Assembly: GCA_905480605.1 (NCBI GenBank)
Contig: CAJQRD010000037.1
Location: 38,970 to 102,969, forward strand
Direction: 5' to 3'
DNA: 64,000 nucleotides
From: an uncultured Saprospiraceae bacterium
Lineage (GTDB): Bacteria > Bacteroidota > Bacteroidia > Chitinophagales > Saprospiraceae
Positions 54,839-63,917 of the stretch are shown one piece after another. The translations under genes were made by a program, and so were the position numbers. Within the stretch, counting starts at the first letter, position 1, and each line of letters starts with the position of its first letter. Below the pieces are notes generated by a model that saw only the letters and a list, made by a program, of their open reading frames with translations, ran no database searches and was not told where the DNA came from.

Positions 54839-56566
54839 TTAAAAACTTGATTGTGCTGTAAAATTAACTCCACTAAAAGCAGGCTCTAACCTACAAATAC
54901 CTCCCGTACAAACAATACCTTCAACTTGCTTTATGTAACTTAATGAAAATCTATTTGCTTTATGGGTATAATAAATATCAAATCGTGGATAGTGTAATGA
55001 TAGTTTTTCTCCGTCTTCATCTTTTGGAGAAGATTTTCCTGGATCAACATTAAACATATCAGAAACAACAAAAGACCAGTGTGGGGCAACAGCAAATTCA
55101 ACCTGAGCAAATATCCAATCTCCATAATCTTGCTTTGCATCAGCTTTTTTATCATCCCCTATCATCATATATTGTAACTCTGTTCTAATCGAAGTCTTAC
55201 GATTTATTTTGTATAAATAATCAAGGTAAGGTACCACAGTTTCTACAATTGGAACACCTGGTTTCCCTTCATAAACGTCTTGATTATAATTAAGCAATTG
55301 CAACCCCCCAATCAACTTGGATTTTCTGTTGAACTTATACTGAATTGCAGTATAAACTTCCTGATACAATTTTTGACCATCAAGGTTTGTAATGTTTGAA
55401 AAGTTAATATTTGTCGATAACTTCTTACTCCATCTGTAATTGACATCCACTTGATATGCCTGCTCAGATAACAACTGTGTTGCTGGAGAGTATCTTGCAT
55501 TTAACCTGTATGTGTTGTTTCTATTCATTGGCGGAATATAATTGATAACGCCATCGTTAAACCCAAGTCTTGGGTTCGTTCTAAAGTCAAAGTTTTCGGT
55601 ACGTTTCCCTTCTAATGTGATTCCAAAACCACTTTTGGCAAAACTTAAACTTGTATATAAAACAGAACCGGTATCTTTTACAAACTTTCCTAAGATACCG
55701 TTCGCTTGACTTTTAAAAGGGTCAAAAAATGCTTCACCTGATTTAAATGCTGTTTCTACATACCAATTAAACGGGCCAAATGAAGTTGTATTAAAAAAAG
55801 TAAAAGCGTAAGTATTGTATTTGGGCAGGACTTGATCTTGGGTTGTATAACCTGCAATCTCATTCAATACTTGATTCATTGTTTCATCAGATACAGTCCT
55901 GTTTACAACTGCAATTCCTGGAGCAAATGTTAGCAATCGCCCTTGTTTTTCATCAGTTGCTTCTCTAGAAAGGTCAATAAATCCTTCCAATGAACTTCCT
56001 CTAACAGAACCTTGGAAAGTTTGGGAAACTTCCCTTTGTCTGCTTCTTTGTCTTCCTGAAAACGCTTTAATCTGCCAATTCTCTCCTAAGTCATAAATCA
56101 ACCTTGCACCTACTAAGGCATTGTCAATTAAAAGAGGTCTTTCTTCAAAAGCTCTGTATATAATTCCACTTCCAATCTGATCATAAATATATCCTACGCG
56201 GATATCCAATTTACCTACTTTTTTTGCAATGTGCCATCTACCAATTTCTTCATGTGTATATGAATCATTTGGGTTTCGGAGGTTTGAATTGTTAAAAACA
56301 TCAAATCTAATACCAATGTCAAAACCATATTGCGTATAACCTAAATCCAACCATGTCTGAGAACCAAAAAGTTCTTGGTCATATTGTGGAATATTAAAAG
56401 CACCAATAAGCGAATCTCGCATGAAGGCATTTGCACTGGTCTGTAATCCTCCAGTAAAACTTCCTGTATCCTGAGCGTTTCCTGTATCCTGAGCATTTAT
56501 CAATGAGATTGAAAACGTAAAAATTAAAGCACTTATGTACTTTGTAACTGATTTTGTTTTAAACAC
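54839..56566 (-). CDS. DUF6029-family outer-membrane-type protein
   Basis: A 575-residue protein, GTG start, signal peptide (1-25, SLINAQ). The rest is rich in alternating aromatic/polar beta strands (WLDLGYTQYGFDIGIRFDVFNN, VGYIYDQIGSGIIYRAFEERPLLIDN, FTFFNTTSFGPFNWYVETAFK), the DUF6029 pattern, probably a beta-barrel. It is transcribed before the Omp28-type lipoprotein with 13 bases between, so the two likely work together at the outer membrane. Residues just after the signal peptide are duplicated (see the repeat at 56463). Confidence 0.82.
   Translation of the reverse strand: MFKTKSVTKYISALIFTFSISLINAQDTGNAQDTGSFTGGLQTSANAFMRDSLIGAFNIPQYDQELFGSQTWLDLGYTQYGFDIGIRFDVFNNSNLRNPNDSYTHEEIGRWHIAKKVGKLDIRVGYIYDQIGSGIIYRAFEERPLLIDNALVGARLIYDLGENWQIKAFSGRQRSRQREVSQTFQGSVRGSSLEGFIDLSREATDEKQGRLLTFAPGIAVVNRTVSDETMNQVLNEIAGYTTQDQVLPKYNTYAFTFFNTTSFGPFNWYVETAFKSGEAFFDPFKSQANGILGKFVKDTGSVLYTSLSFAKSGFGITLEGKRTENFDFRTNPRLGFNDGVINYIPPMNRNNTYRLNARYSPATQLLSEQAYQVDVNYRWSKKLSTNINFSNITNLDGQKLYQEVYTAIQYKFNRKSKLIGGLQLLNYNQDVYEGKPGVPIVETVVPYLDYLYKINRKTSIRTELQYMMIGDDKKADAKQDYGDWIFAQVEFAVAPHWSFVVSDMFNVDPGKSSPKDEDGEKLSLHYPRFDIYYTHKANRFSLSYIKQVEGIVCTGGICRLEPAFSGVNFTAQSSF
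56463..56498 (-). repeat. 18-base tandem duplication at the N-terminus of the DUF6029 gene
   Basis: Two copies of an 18-base unit differing by one base encode AQDTGN-AQDTGS directly after the signal peptide. The duplication keeps the frame and repeats the likely cleavage-site region. Confidence 0.8.
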
Positions 56567-56781
56567 TTTAAACTGTTTTTGCTACGGCTAATATAAATAT
56601 TAATAAGGACTTGTTAATTTAAAAAGTGACCGACAAAGACATATAAGGCATCAAGATCCAAACTTTCATGCCCTTTATATTAATCATAAGTGAATATTTG
56701 TACTCTTTTACAAGTACGTTGAATAGAAAGTTATTTAGAGTAATTGTTTAGAAAACTAAACAAAGAATATAAAATTATGGT

Positions 56782-57300
56782 TTATTCAATCGCAAAAGCG
56801 GCAAAGGTCATGTCTAAATCCATTTCAAATGTTTGGGGCGGAAATTGTCTAAATCTCAAAGAAATTTCAATTGTAGCTTTATCACCTATAACCAGGTCTT
56901 TTATATCGGTCAACGAAGGCATAAGCTCAATTTCTGTTTTTGCTCCAAATCTTACGAAATCCATAAAGAATATTTCCCTTGGCTTAAGTTGCTCCTGATC
57001 TACAATTGAAATTTGTACGGAATTGATAAAGTCTAAGTTTATTTCATCACCAAACTTTGGTCTTAAATAAGCTGTTTGAGCCACTACTTGATCAATATCA
57101 GAATTCATAATTCCTGCTGTAGAAGCTGTTACATCTATAGGGATGATTATTTTATTTTTTATGAAATTATGTGTTTCCAAAATGCTTAATCCCAAATCAA
57201 TTTTAAAATCCATCCTAGATGTCACATTAAAAAGTGTTTCTCTTGAGCTACAAGAAATAAGAATAGAAATAAGAAATAAATAAAAAAGCTTTCTAAACAT
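56782..57300 (-). CDS. small lipoprotein, function unknown
   Basis: A 172-residue lipoprotein with signal ending LISCSSRE (Cys at 17). The mature part has RMDFKIDLGLSILETHNFIKNK, VTASTAGIMNSDIDQVVAQ and a terminal beta-rich piece. No family recognised. It lies 215 bases upstream (in transcription order) of the DUF6029/Omp28 pair and is divergent from the GCL-like gene. It could be expressed with either neighbour's group, but nothing in the sequence proves it. Confidence 0.7.
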   Translation of the reverse strand: MFRKLFYLFLISILISCSSRETLFNVTSRMDFKIDLGLSILETHNFIKNKIIIPIDVTASTAGIMNSDIDQVVAQTAYLRPKFGDEINLDFINSVQISIVDQEQLKPREIFFMDFVRFGAKTEIELMPSLTDIKDLVIGDKATIEISLRFRQFPPQTFEMDLDMTFAAFAIE

Positions 57301-57417
57301 ATAAATATTGATCTATGGTTTGTATTTTGATAACCTATATATATACATAAACGCACAAGTTATGTATTTATGGCGCAGTTATTTAAGTTAGTTTAAATAA
57401 GTTGAAAACAAGACAAT

Positions 57418-59373
57418 ATGGGAGTTCAAACAGTAACACAATTTAGCGACGGACATCAAAAGCAAGCATTTATAAGGTCACTTTTAAATGATGTCAGATC
57501 ATTTGAATATATGCTAGATCATGATTGGTTTGAAAAAGACATTACACGATTTGGGGCAGAACTAGAAATGGTGCTTATTGATAAAACTACTCTCAAGCCT
57601 AAAAATATTGCCATTGATGTCATCGATAAAATGAAAAGTCCCAAATGGTTAGAAACGGAACTTGCACAATTTAACTTAGAATTGAATCTTACTCCTCGTG
57701 AAATGGTAGGTAACCATTTTACCTTAATGGAAAATGAAATTCAAGATAGACTCAAAAAATTGGATAAGGTACTTAATGGTTATGATTCAACTTATATCCT
57801 AACTGGAATCCTACCAACTATTCAAAAATTTCATTTAAATAAAGAAAACCTGACCCCTCGCGATCGTTATTATGCCTTATTAAATGCCATCAAACAATTA
57901 AACTTAGGGAAGGACTTTGAATTAAAAATATTCGGTATAGATGAATTATTTGTAAAACATGATTCACCTTTGCTTGAAGCTGCCAATACAAGTTGGCAAG
58001 TTCACTTACAAGTTGATGCTTCTGAATACACAAAGATGTATAACATTGCACAAGCATTAGCAGGTCCAACAATGGCCATAGCTGCAAACTCTCCAATTGT
58101 ATTTGGTAAAAGGCTGTGGCATGAATCAAGAATCGCAATGTTTGAGCAATCTCTAGATACACGAAGTACTCATGAACACATGAGAGAACAAGCGACAAGA
58201 GTATCGTTTGGAAAGGATTGGCTCAATGACTCTGTTGTTGATATTTATAAAGAAGATATATCAAGATTCAAAGTATTACTTAGTACTGTTATAGAAGAGG
58301 ATTCCTGGGAAATGATCAAGAAAAATAAAGTGCCAGAATTGTCTGCACTCTTAGTACATAACGGCACAGTTTACAGATGGAATCGACCTCAATTTGGAAT
58401 AAGTAAAAATGGTCAGCCACATCTTAGAATTGAAAACAGAGTTTTAGCAGCAGGCCCAACTGTTCCTGATCAAATGGCAAACGCTGTTTTTTGGTTAGGT
58501 ACGATGAAAGGTATGGCCAAACAATACGGAGATATTAGAAAGCATGTTGACTTTTCATCCATAAAAGATAACTTTGGTAAAGGTGCAAGATTTGGATTAC
58601 AAGCAGATTTTAAATGGATAAAAAACAAAAGAATTCATGTCACTGATCTTATTTTAAAGGAGCTGATTCCATTGTCAAGAGAAGGGCTTAAAAGTTGTAA
58701 AATAGATTCAGCTGATATTAACAGATACCTAGGCATTATAAAAGACAGAGCAACCAAGAAAACTAACGGCGCCACTTGGATGCTAGATTCCTATGAGCAT
58801 CTTCTTAAAAATAGAGTTTCTAAAGATGAAACATTATCTGTATTAACGCACTCAATCATGAAAAATCAACAAACAAATAAACCTGTCCACACTTGGAAAA
58901 AAGCTGACTTAATTGATCTGGACGAATACAAACCTTTAGAGTTAAAAGTATCAGAATTTATGCAAACTGATCTTTTTACAGTTGAAAAAGATGACATTAT
59001 TGAGATGGTCGGTGAACTCATGGAATGGAGGCGCATTAGATTTGTTCCAGTCGAAGATGAAAAAGGTAATCTACAAGGTATTATCACACAACGACTTTTA
59101 TCAAGAGTGCTTTTAAAAGCCTTGAGGGATCCTATAGAGAAGCCTATCTTAGTCGAGGACATTATGATTACAAAACCACAGGTTACTTCTCCTGATGTTT
59201 CAATTTTAACAGCTATGAAAATAATGCGTAAAAATAATATCGGTTGTCTTCCTGTTGTAAAAAATAAAGTTTTGGTTGGTGTAATTACAGAAACTGATTT
59301 CTTAGGTATAACAAGTAGACTATTAGAAAGACTACACGATAAAAAAACACAAGATAAAAAATCAAAAAAATAA
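57418..59373 (+). CDS. glutamate-cysteine-ligase-like protein fused to two CBS domains
   Basis: A 651-residue protein. The N-terminal about 500 residues resemble the GCS2-type carboxylate-amine ligase fold (DITRFGAELEMVLID, ELAQFNLELNLTPRE, TSWQVHLQVDASEY, HESRIAMFEQSLDTR, GQPHLRIENRVLAAGPT). Two CBS domains follow (about 515-575, MQTDLFTVEKDD ... RFVPVEDEKGNLQGII, and 585-640, NNIGCLPVVKNKVLVGVITETDF), which usually bind adenine nucleotides. It probably makes a gamma-glutamyl or similar amide and is regulated by nucleotides; the product is unknown. It is convergent with a YpdA-type reductase. Confidence 0.85.
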   Translation: MGVQTVTQFSDGHQKQAFIRSLLNDVRSFEYMLDHDWFEKDITRFGAELEMVLIDKTTLKPKNIAIDVIDKMKSPKWLETELAQFNLELNLTPREMVGNHFTLMENEIQDRLKKLDKVLNGYDSTYILTGILPTIQKFHLNKENLTPRDRYYALLNAIKQLNLGKDFELKIFGIDELFVKHDSPLLEAANTSWQVHLQVDASEYTKMYNIAQALAGPTMAIAANSPIVFGKRLWHESRIAMFEQSLDTRSTHEHMREQATRVSFGKDWLNDSVVDIYKEDISRFKVLLSTVIEEDSWEMIKKNKVPELSALLVHNGTVYRWNRPQFGISKNGQPHLRIENRVLAAGPTVPDQMANAVFWLGTMKGMAKQYGDIRKHVDFSSIKDNFGKGARFGLQADFKWIKNKRIHVTDLILKELIPLSREGLKSCKIDSADINRYLGIIKDRATKKTNGATWMLDSYEHLLKNRVSKDETLSVLTHSIMKNQQTNKPVHTWKKADLIDLDEYKPLELKVSEFMQTDLFTVEKDDIIEMVGELMEWRRIRFVPVEDEKGNLQGIITQRLLSRVLLKALRDPIEKPILVEDIMITKPQVTSPDVSILTAMKIMRKNNIGCLPVVKNKVLVGVITETDFLGITSRLLERLHDKKTQDKKSKK

Positions 59374-59385
59374 TATTCAATATGT

Positions 59386-60372
59386 TTAAAGCATCCTAGT
59401 AATTTCCTTTTTTGACAGAATACTAGAAATTATTTTTGCACCATGGTCTCTTGTGTTCTCTATGAACAATTCACTGGTATTTAGGCCTGCAGCTATAACC
59501 CCAGCTATATACATGTTGGGGACATTGCATTCTAGTGTTTCTTCATTATATATTGGCCTCTTAACAGACGTGATATCAAATTCTATACCTAACGATTTCA
59601 AAAAAGAATAATTTGGCTTGTACCCTGTCATCGCCAACACGTAGTCATTGTCAATTGTTACCAAACCGTTAGGGGTTTTGATATTTACAACATTGCTTTC
59701 AATTGAATCAACTTGAGAACTAAAGTATGCCTTGATTGATCCTTCTTTAATTCTATTTTCAATATTAGGCAATATCCAATACTTGACCTTAGAATACAAG
59801 TTTTCACCTCTAACAACCATCGTCACATTTGCTCCTTTTTGCCAGGTTTCTAAAGCAACATCACATGCTGAATTGGCTGCACCTACAACAACAATATTCA
59901 TACCTATGTATGGATGTGCATCATCATAGTAGTGTTTTACTTTTGGTAAATCTTCACCTGGGATGTTGAGTTTTCTAGGAGTATCATAATATCCAGTAGC
60001 TACTATAACAAACTTAGCTATTATGTTTTGTTGTTTTAGTGCCACCTCGAAAGTGCCATTTTTTTTTGTGACAGATTGTACTTCAGATCGAAACTTAATA
60101 TTGAGATTATAACTGTTAACTACGCGTCTATAGTATTCTAAGGCTTCCTTTCGTGTGGGTTTCTCTACATGAGATATGAATGGAGTTTCACCTATTTCCA
60201 ACTTTAATGATGTAGAAAAAAAAGTCATATTTGTTGGAAAATTATAAATAGAATTCACCAAAAGCCCCTTCTCTAAAATTACATATGACAATTTACTTTT
60301 TTTAGCTTCTATTGCTGCCGCAATTCCTGAAGGACCTCCACCAATTATTACAATGTCATATTCCTTAAGCAT
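59386..60372 (-). CDS. ypdA: YpdA-family thiol-disulfide (bacillithiol-type) reductase
   Basis: A 328-residue FAD/NADPH-dependent flavoprotein. FAD motif GGGPSGIAAAIEA at residues 11-24, YNFPTNMTFFSTSLKLEIG, the NADPH motif VVVGAANSACDVALE, and the C-terminal FAD motif PNMYIAGVIAAGLNTSELFIENTRDHG. This is the YpdA pattern; known YpdA reduces bacillithiol disulfide. Bacillithiol genes are not visible here, so the natural disulfide is unknown. It converges with the GCL-like/CBS gene (12 bases). Confidence 0.9.
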   Translation of the reverse strand: MLKEYDIVIIGGGPSGIAAAIEAKKSKLSYVILEKGLLVNSIYNFPTNMTFFSTSLKLEIGETPFISHVEKPTRKEALEYYRRVVNSYNLNIKFRSEVQSVTKKNGTFEVALKQQNIIAKFVIVATGYYDTPRKLNIPGEDLPKVKHYYDDAHPYIGMNIVVVGAANSACDVALETWQKGANVTMVVRGENLYSKVKYWILPNIENRIKEGSIKAYFSSQVDSIESNVVNIKTPNGLVTIDNDYVLAMTGYKPNYSFLKSLGIEFDITSVKRPIYNEETLECNVPNMYIAGVIAAGLNTSELFIENTRDHGAKIISSILSKKEITRML

Positions 60373-60422
60373 CTTTATTTTTTATTTATAACTTTTGATT
60401 TATAAATATGTTCTAAAATAAG

Positions 60423-60460
60423 AAAGCCCATTCAAATTATTGAATGGGCTTTATATTTTT
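60423..60460 (-). terminator. terminator after the gliding-type T9SS gene
   Basis: Stem AAAGCCCATTCAA / TTGAATGGGCTTT (13 bp) with a 4-base loop, 20 bases after the stop. The T-run on the minus strand is weak (TTTCTTATTTT). Confidence 0.75.
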
Positions 60461-60471
60461 TTAAAAGCATT

Positions 60472-63324
60472 TTATCGCATTAAAGTTACAGACCCGGATC
60501 CTGATTGAGAATCACCACCTGGGACATCATAACTATACTGATATATATAAACATCTCTAGGTGCAGGAGATCCGCTATGAGCCCCATTCCAACGACCATT
60601 AAGACTATTCGATTCAAAAACTTTATTACCGAATCTATTGAAAATTTCAAAAACAAAATTGTCGCCAATAAAAGTATCCGGGCACTTTAGGTAAGGACCG
60701 AATGATCTATTATCTAGAACCTCCCCCGCTGGGAAAAATATATCTGCAAAAACAATTGCGTCAGACATTTCCTCTACATTAAACTCCGTACTGCCCGTAT
60801 TACCACAGCCATCAGTAACTGTTACTGAATAGATGCCTGAACTAGTAACTGTTATATTATCACCATTATCATTAGTAGACCAAATGTAAGTTGGCTCTTT
60901 GTTAATTACATCAAATGCATTAGGCATGACTGTTAAAATAAAATCACAAGAATCAGACATAACACTAATTACTGGCATTGGAGATTCCACTACTAAATTA
61001 TCAGCAGTTACATCTACACTTTGACTTATTTCATCTCCACATTCATTTAATACTGTTGCCGTATAAGTTCCTGGTTCAGTAACTTGTATCTGATTACTTA
61101 TTGAACCATCTGACCATGTAACAGTAAATGATTGAGACGAAGTTACATTCGCTTGTAAAATAACAAATGTAGATATACTATTACAATTAACTCCTGATAC
61201 AGAAGGTTCAAGGCTGAAGTCTATATCCGCGTTCAATACTGGAACTGAAAATGTTGCAGTTGACGTGCTTCCGCATTCGTTAGTTAGAGTGACTGAATAA
61301 TCAGTAGATTCATTACCTGTTATTGTTTCCGTAGTAGCTCCTGTATTCCAAAGTACTGACACAATTTCAAAACCGGAATTGGATGAGACTTGTAATTCTT
61401 GTTGGGCCGTTCCATTTGCGCAAGACAAAGTACCTCCACTTATCGATGATTCAAAATCCGTATCTAGCTGGTCAGAAATTTCAACATTTGTCGAAGCTGA
61501 ATTGTCACAATTGTCAGTTATGGTAACTGCATATGTGCCAGGCTCTGTTACTACTATTGTATTTGTAGTTTCACCATTTGCCCAGATAACAGATTGAACA
61601 CTAGTTGTTGAATTTGCAGTTAATAGTATTTCTCCTAGTTCACAAACTCCGGATAAGTTTACTGAAATACCTGCTTCAGGAAAATCAAGCTTGGAGATAT
61701 TTGCAGTATCACATAAGGTATAACATACCTTGTCGCCTAAAGTTACAGTAACTGAAAATTCTCCTTCTTCTGTTACAAAAATTGAAGGAGTCATTTCTCC
61801 AGTACTCCATTCATACATTGTTGCACCTTCAAGCGTTGCATCAATAGTTTGCATAATCGGATCTTGTGGGCAATATACAGTATCAATCAATTGTAATATG
61901 ATTACATCATAGTCTTCATAGTCTTTTTCTTTTATAACCAATGTATCTGTTACCGCATAATCACTAATTCCCATTATTAGAGTATCTCTTATAAATTCGA
62001 AATCGGTTACAATGTCAAAATCCAAAGTATCATTGCACATGGCACCTCCTATAAAATCAGTTTTTACAATATAAGGTGATATTGTTCCTTCAGTAGAATC
62101 AAATCCAGTCGTAGAATAAAGTATCCCACCATCTGAAGTATTACCCATTTCTCCTTGTGTAAATTGGATGAGACCTTGAGGAGAATTTAAGAAGAAAAAT
62201 GAATAATCAGATTGATAATCTAATTGTCTAACAACATTTCCATTGGCATCAAAGAAAATTATAAAATCACCAACTGAGAGATTAGTAGTGTTAAAGTATT
62301 TTCCTGACACTACAATTTCTCCATTACTTCTTTCAACAACATCATTTACTTGGGAGATTAGTCCTAATAACGTTGCATCGATAATCTTAGACCATTGTAT
62401 AACTCCTATAGAATCTGTTTTTATTAGAAAATTTGATATACCATTTGTTAGAGGCTGAAATACAAATCCTGTCATAACAACTCCTGTATCTTGCGTTGCC
62501 GCTATTGCAGATGTCTGTATTTGATAATTGGCTATACTGTCAGGGCTTATTGAATAGTTAACTGAATTTAATAATGCACCATCTTTATCCAATGTCAATA
62601 GTGCAGAAGTTGTCAAAGAAAGTTCTGCAATAAATGAAATCACTGTATTTGAATCTACAGTATTTGCAGCATCAACTAATGCCGCTATTGCATTAGTTCC
62701 AGATAAGCCTTCTGGATAATAAGCTTGCTGGCTCTCTACCTCATTGTTTGAGTTGTAGTGTATTCTCTGCAATCCAAATGTATCACTGGTAATATCACCA
62801 TGTGTATTATATGAAACAAACGTATTGTCATATCCATCCAAGACAACAGGAAGTGTTATGGGCCCTGTTTGATCTATCATATCACTAGCAATACCTGACC
62901 ATATTAAATCACCGTTGGTAGGATCTATTTTCATAATAAACTTCTCATCATCAAGTCCTAATCCAGGTATTTGTGTGATACCACTTAAAACCAAAGTATC
63001 ATTTAGTAAATTAACAAAATCAACACTTTTTAAATTTGTTACTAGCGTTTGATCAGTAAGACTGTATTCCTTTGTCCAAGTCAGATTACCTTTAGGGTTA
63101 TTTCTAGAAACTTGTACTTTATCTACAGTTTGATTGTCATTGTCAACACCAACATTCAACATGTAGAAACCACCATCAGCAGTAGAAATAGAACCTACAT
63201 TTACCAGTGCTCGATTTTCTGTAGGATAAAACCTTTGAAAGCCTTCTTGTGCAATTAGAGAACTCGTTGATACAAATCCCAAAAGAAATACAGCTATTAT
63301 ATTCTTGAAAATATTATGTTTCAT
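60472..63324 (-). CDS. large surface protein with Ig-like repeats and type B (gliding) T9SS domain
   Basis: A 950-residue exported protein: signal peptide (1-25, SLIAQ), a beta-propeller-like N-terminal half (NLTWTKEYSLTDQTL ... FDANGNVVRQLDY), then four to five short Ig-like units (EEGEFSVTVTLG, EPGTYAVTITDNCDN, ESTDYSVTLTNECGS, EPGTYTATVLNECGD, SSGIYSVTVTDGCGN), and the C-terminal gliding-motility/CHU_C domain (VFADIFFPAGEV ... FEIFNRFGNKVFES, APRDVYIYQYSYDV). Type B tails often anchor large adhesins. It is co-transcribed with the SCP2 gene (9 bases). Confidence 0.9.
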   Translation of the reverse strand: MKHNIFKNIIAVFLLGFVSTSSLIAQEGFQRFYPTENRALVNVGSISTADGGFYMLNVGVDNDNQTVDKVQVSRNNPKGNLTWTKEYSLTDQTLVTNLKSVDFVNLLNDTLVLSGITQIPGLGLDDEKFIMKIDPTNGDLIWSGIASDMIDQTGPITLPVVLDGYDNTFVSYNTHGDITSDTFGLQRIHYNSNNEVESQQAYYPEGLSGTNAIAALVDAANTVDSNTVISFIAELSLTTSALLTLDKDGALLNSVNYSISPDSIANYQIQTSAIAATQDTGVVMTGFVFQPLTNGISNFLIKTDSIGVIQWSKIIDATLLGLISQVNDVVERSNGEIVVSGKYFNTTNLSVGDFIIFFDANGNVVRQLDYQSDYSFFFLNSPQGLIQFTQGEMGNTSDGGILYSTTGFDSTEGTISPYIVKTDFIGGAMCNDTLDFDIVTDFEFIRDTLIMGISDYAVTDTLVIKEKDYEDYDVIILQLIDTVYCPQDPIMQTIDATLEGATMYEWSTGEMTPSIFVTEEGEFSVTVTLGDKVCYTLCDTANISKLDFPEAGISVNLSGVCELGEILLTANSTTSVQSVIWANGETTNTIVVTEPGTYAVTITDNCDNSASTNVEISDQLDTDFESSISGGTLSCANGTAQQELQVSSNSGFEIVSVLWNTGATTETITGNESTDYSVTLTNECGSTSTATFSVPVLNADIDFSLEPSVSGVNCNSISTFVILQANVTSSQSFTVTWSDGSISNQIQVTEPGTYTATVLNECGDEISQSVDVTADNLVVESPMPVISVMSDSCDFILTVMPNAFDVINKEPTYIWSTNDNGDNITVTSSGIYSVTVTDGCGNTGSTEFNVEEMSDAIVFADIFFPAGEVLDNRSFGPYLKCPDTFIGDNFVFEIFNRFGNKVFESNSLNGRWNGAHSGSPAPRDVYIYQYSYDVPGGDSQSGSGSVTLMR

Positions 63325-63332
63325 AATCTGGT

Positions 63333-63626
63333 TTAGAGTAATGATTGAAGTTTCATAGCTAATCCCATGTCACCTTTGATTTTAATTTTACCTGACATTA
63401 CTGCCATCATTGGATTTAAATCACCGCTTTTCAATTTAACTAAAGTCTCAACACTTGTAATTATTGTACAATCTGCATCTTTATCTTCAGTTGATACTAC
63501 ATTTTTATCTCCGTTTCCATCGATAAATAATGGGTTATCATCTAATAAAAATTTGATAGATGCACCAATAGGTGCAACGTTTTGTGCTTGTTCTTGAATC
63601 TGATCTACAATTACTGAAAAGTCCAT
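63333..63626 (-). CDS. SCP2 sterol-binding domain protein
   Basis: About 97 residues from the ATG at 63626 (MDFSVIVDQIQEQA); a TTG nine codons upstream is less likely. The pattern IKFLLDDNPLFIDGNGDKNVV, DADCTIITSVETLVKLKSGDLNPMMAVMSGKIKIKGDMGLAMKLQSLL is that of the SCP2 sterol-carrier fold, a small lipid-binding protein. The bacterial ligand is usually unknown. It lies 9 bases before the T9SS gene, in the same direction. TAnnTTTG (TATTTTTG) lies at 63641-63648 just upstream. Confidence 0.9.
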   Translation of the reverse strand: MDFSVIVDQIQEQAQNVAPIGASIKFLLDDNPLFIDGNGDKNVVSTEDKDADCTIITSVETLVKLKSGDLNPMMAVMSGKIKIKGDMGLAMKLQSLL

Positions 63627-63882
63627 GAATGTTTTTTTTTCAAAAATAGCCAATTATTTAACGTAACGGATGTCGTAATGAACAAAAAATAGAATATAAA
63701 TAAATAAGAGTGAGGTTATAATCACTAAAGTTGGAAATAAGTGCAAAATTGAGCGTTTAGGATAGAATATTGACTTCTCAATAGATAAAAAACATTACAA
63801 TACTAAAATAAAAGAGTTTGAAAAACAATGAAAAAGCAAAAGCAAAACTAATAAATAGTACAAATAGATGTCTATAAACGGA

Positions 63883-63912
63883 GAAAGCCCGCTGTTTTCA
63901 CAACGGGCTTTC
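63883..63912 (-). terminator. hairpin at the end of the rRNA operon
   Basis: Stem GAAAGCCCG / CGGGCTTTC (9 bp) with an inner TGT/ACA pairing, directly after the 5S gene on the minus strand. The T-run is not strong. Confidence 0.75.
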
Positions 63913-63917
63913 ATAAA

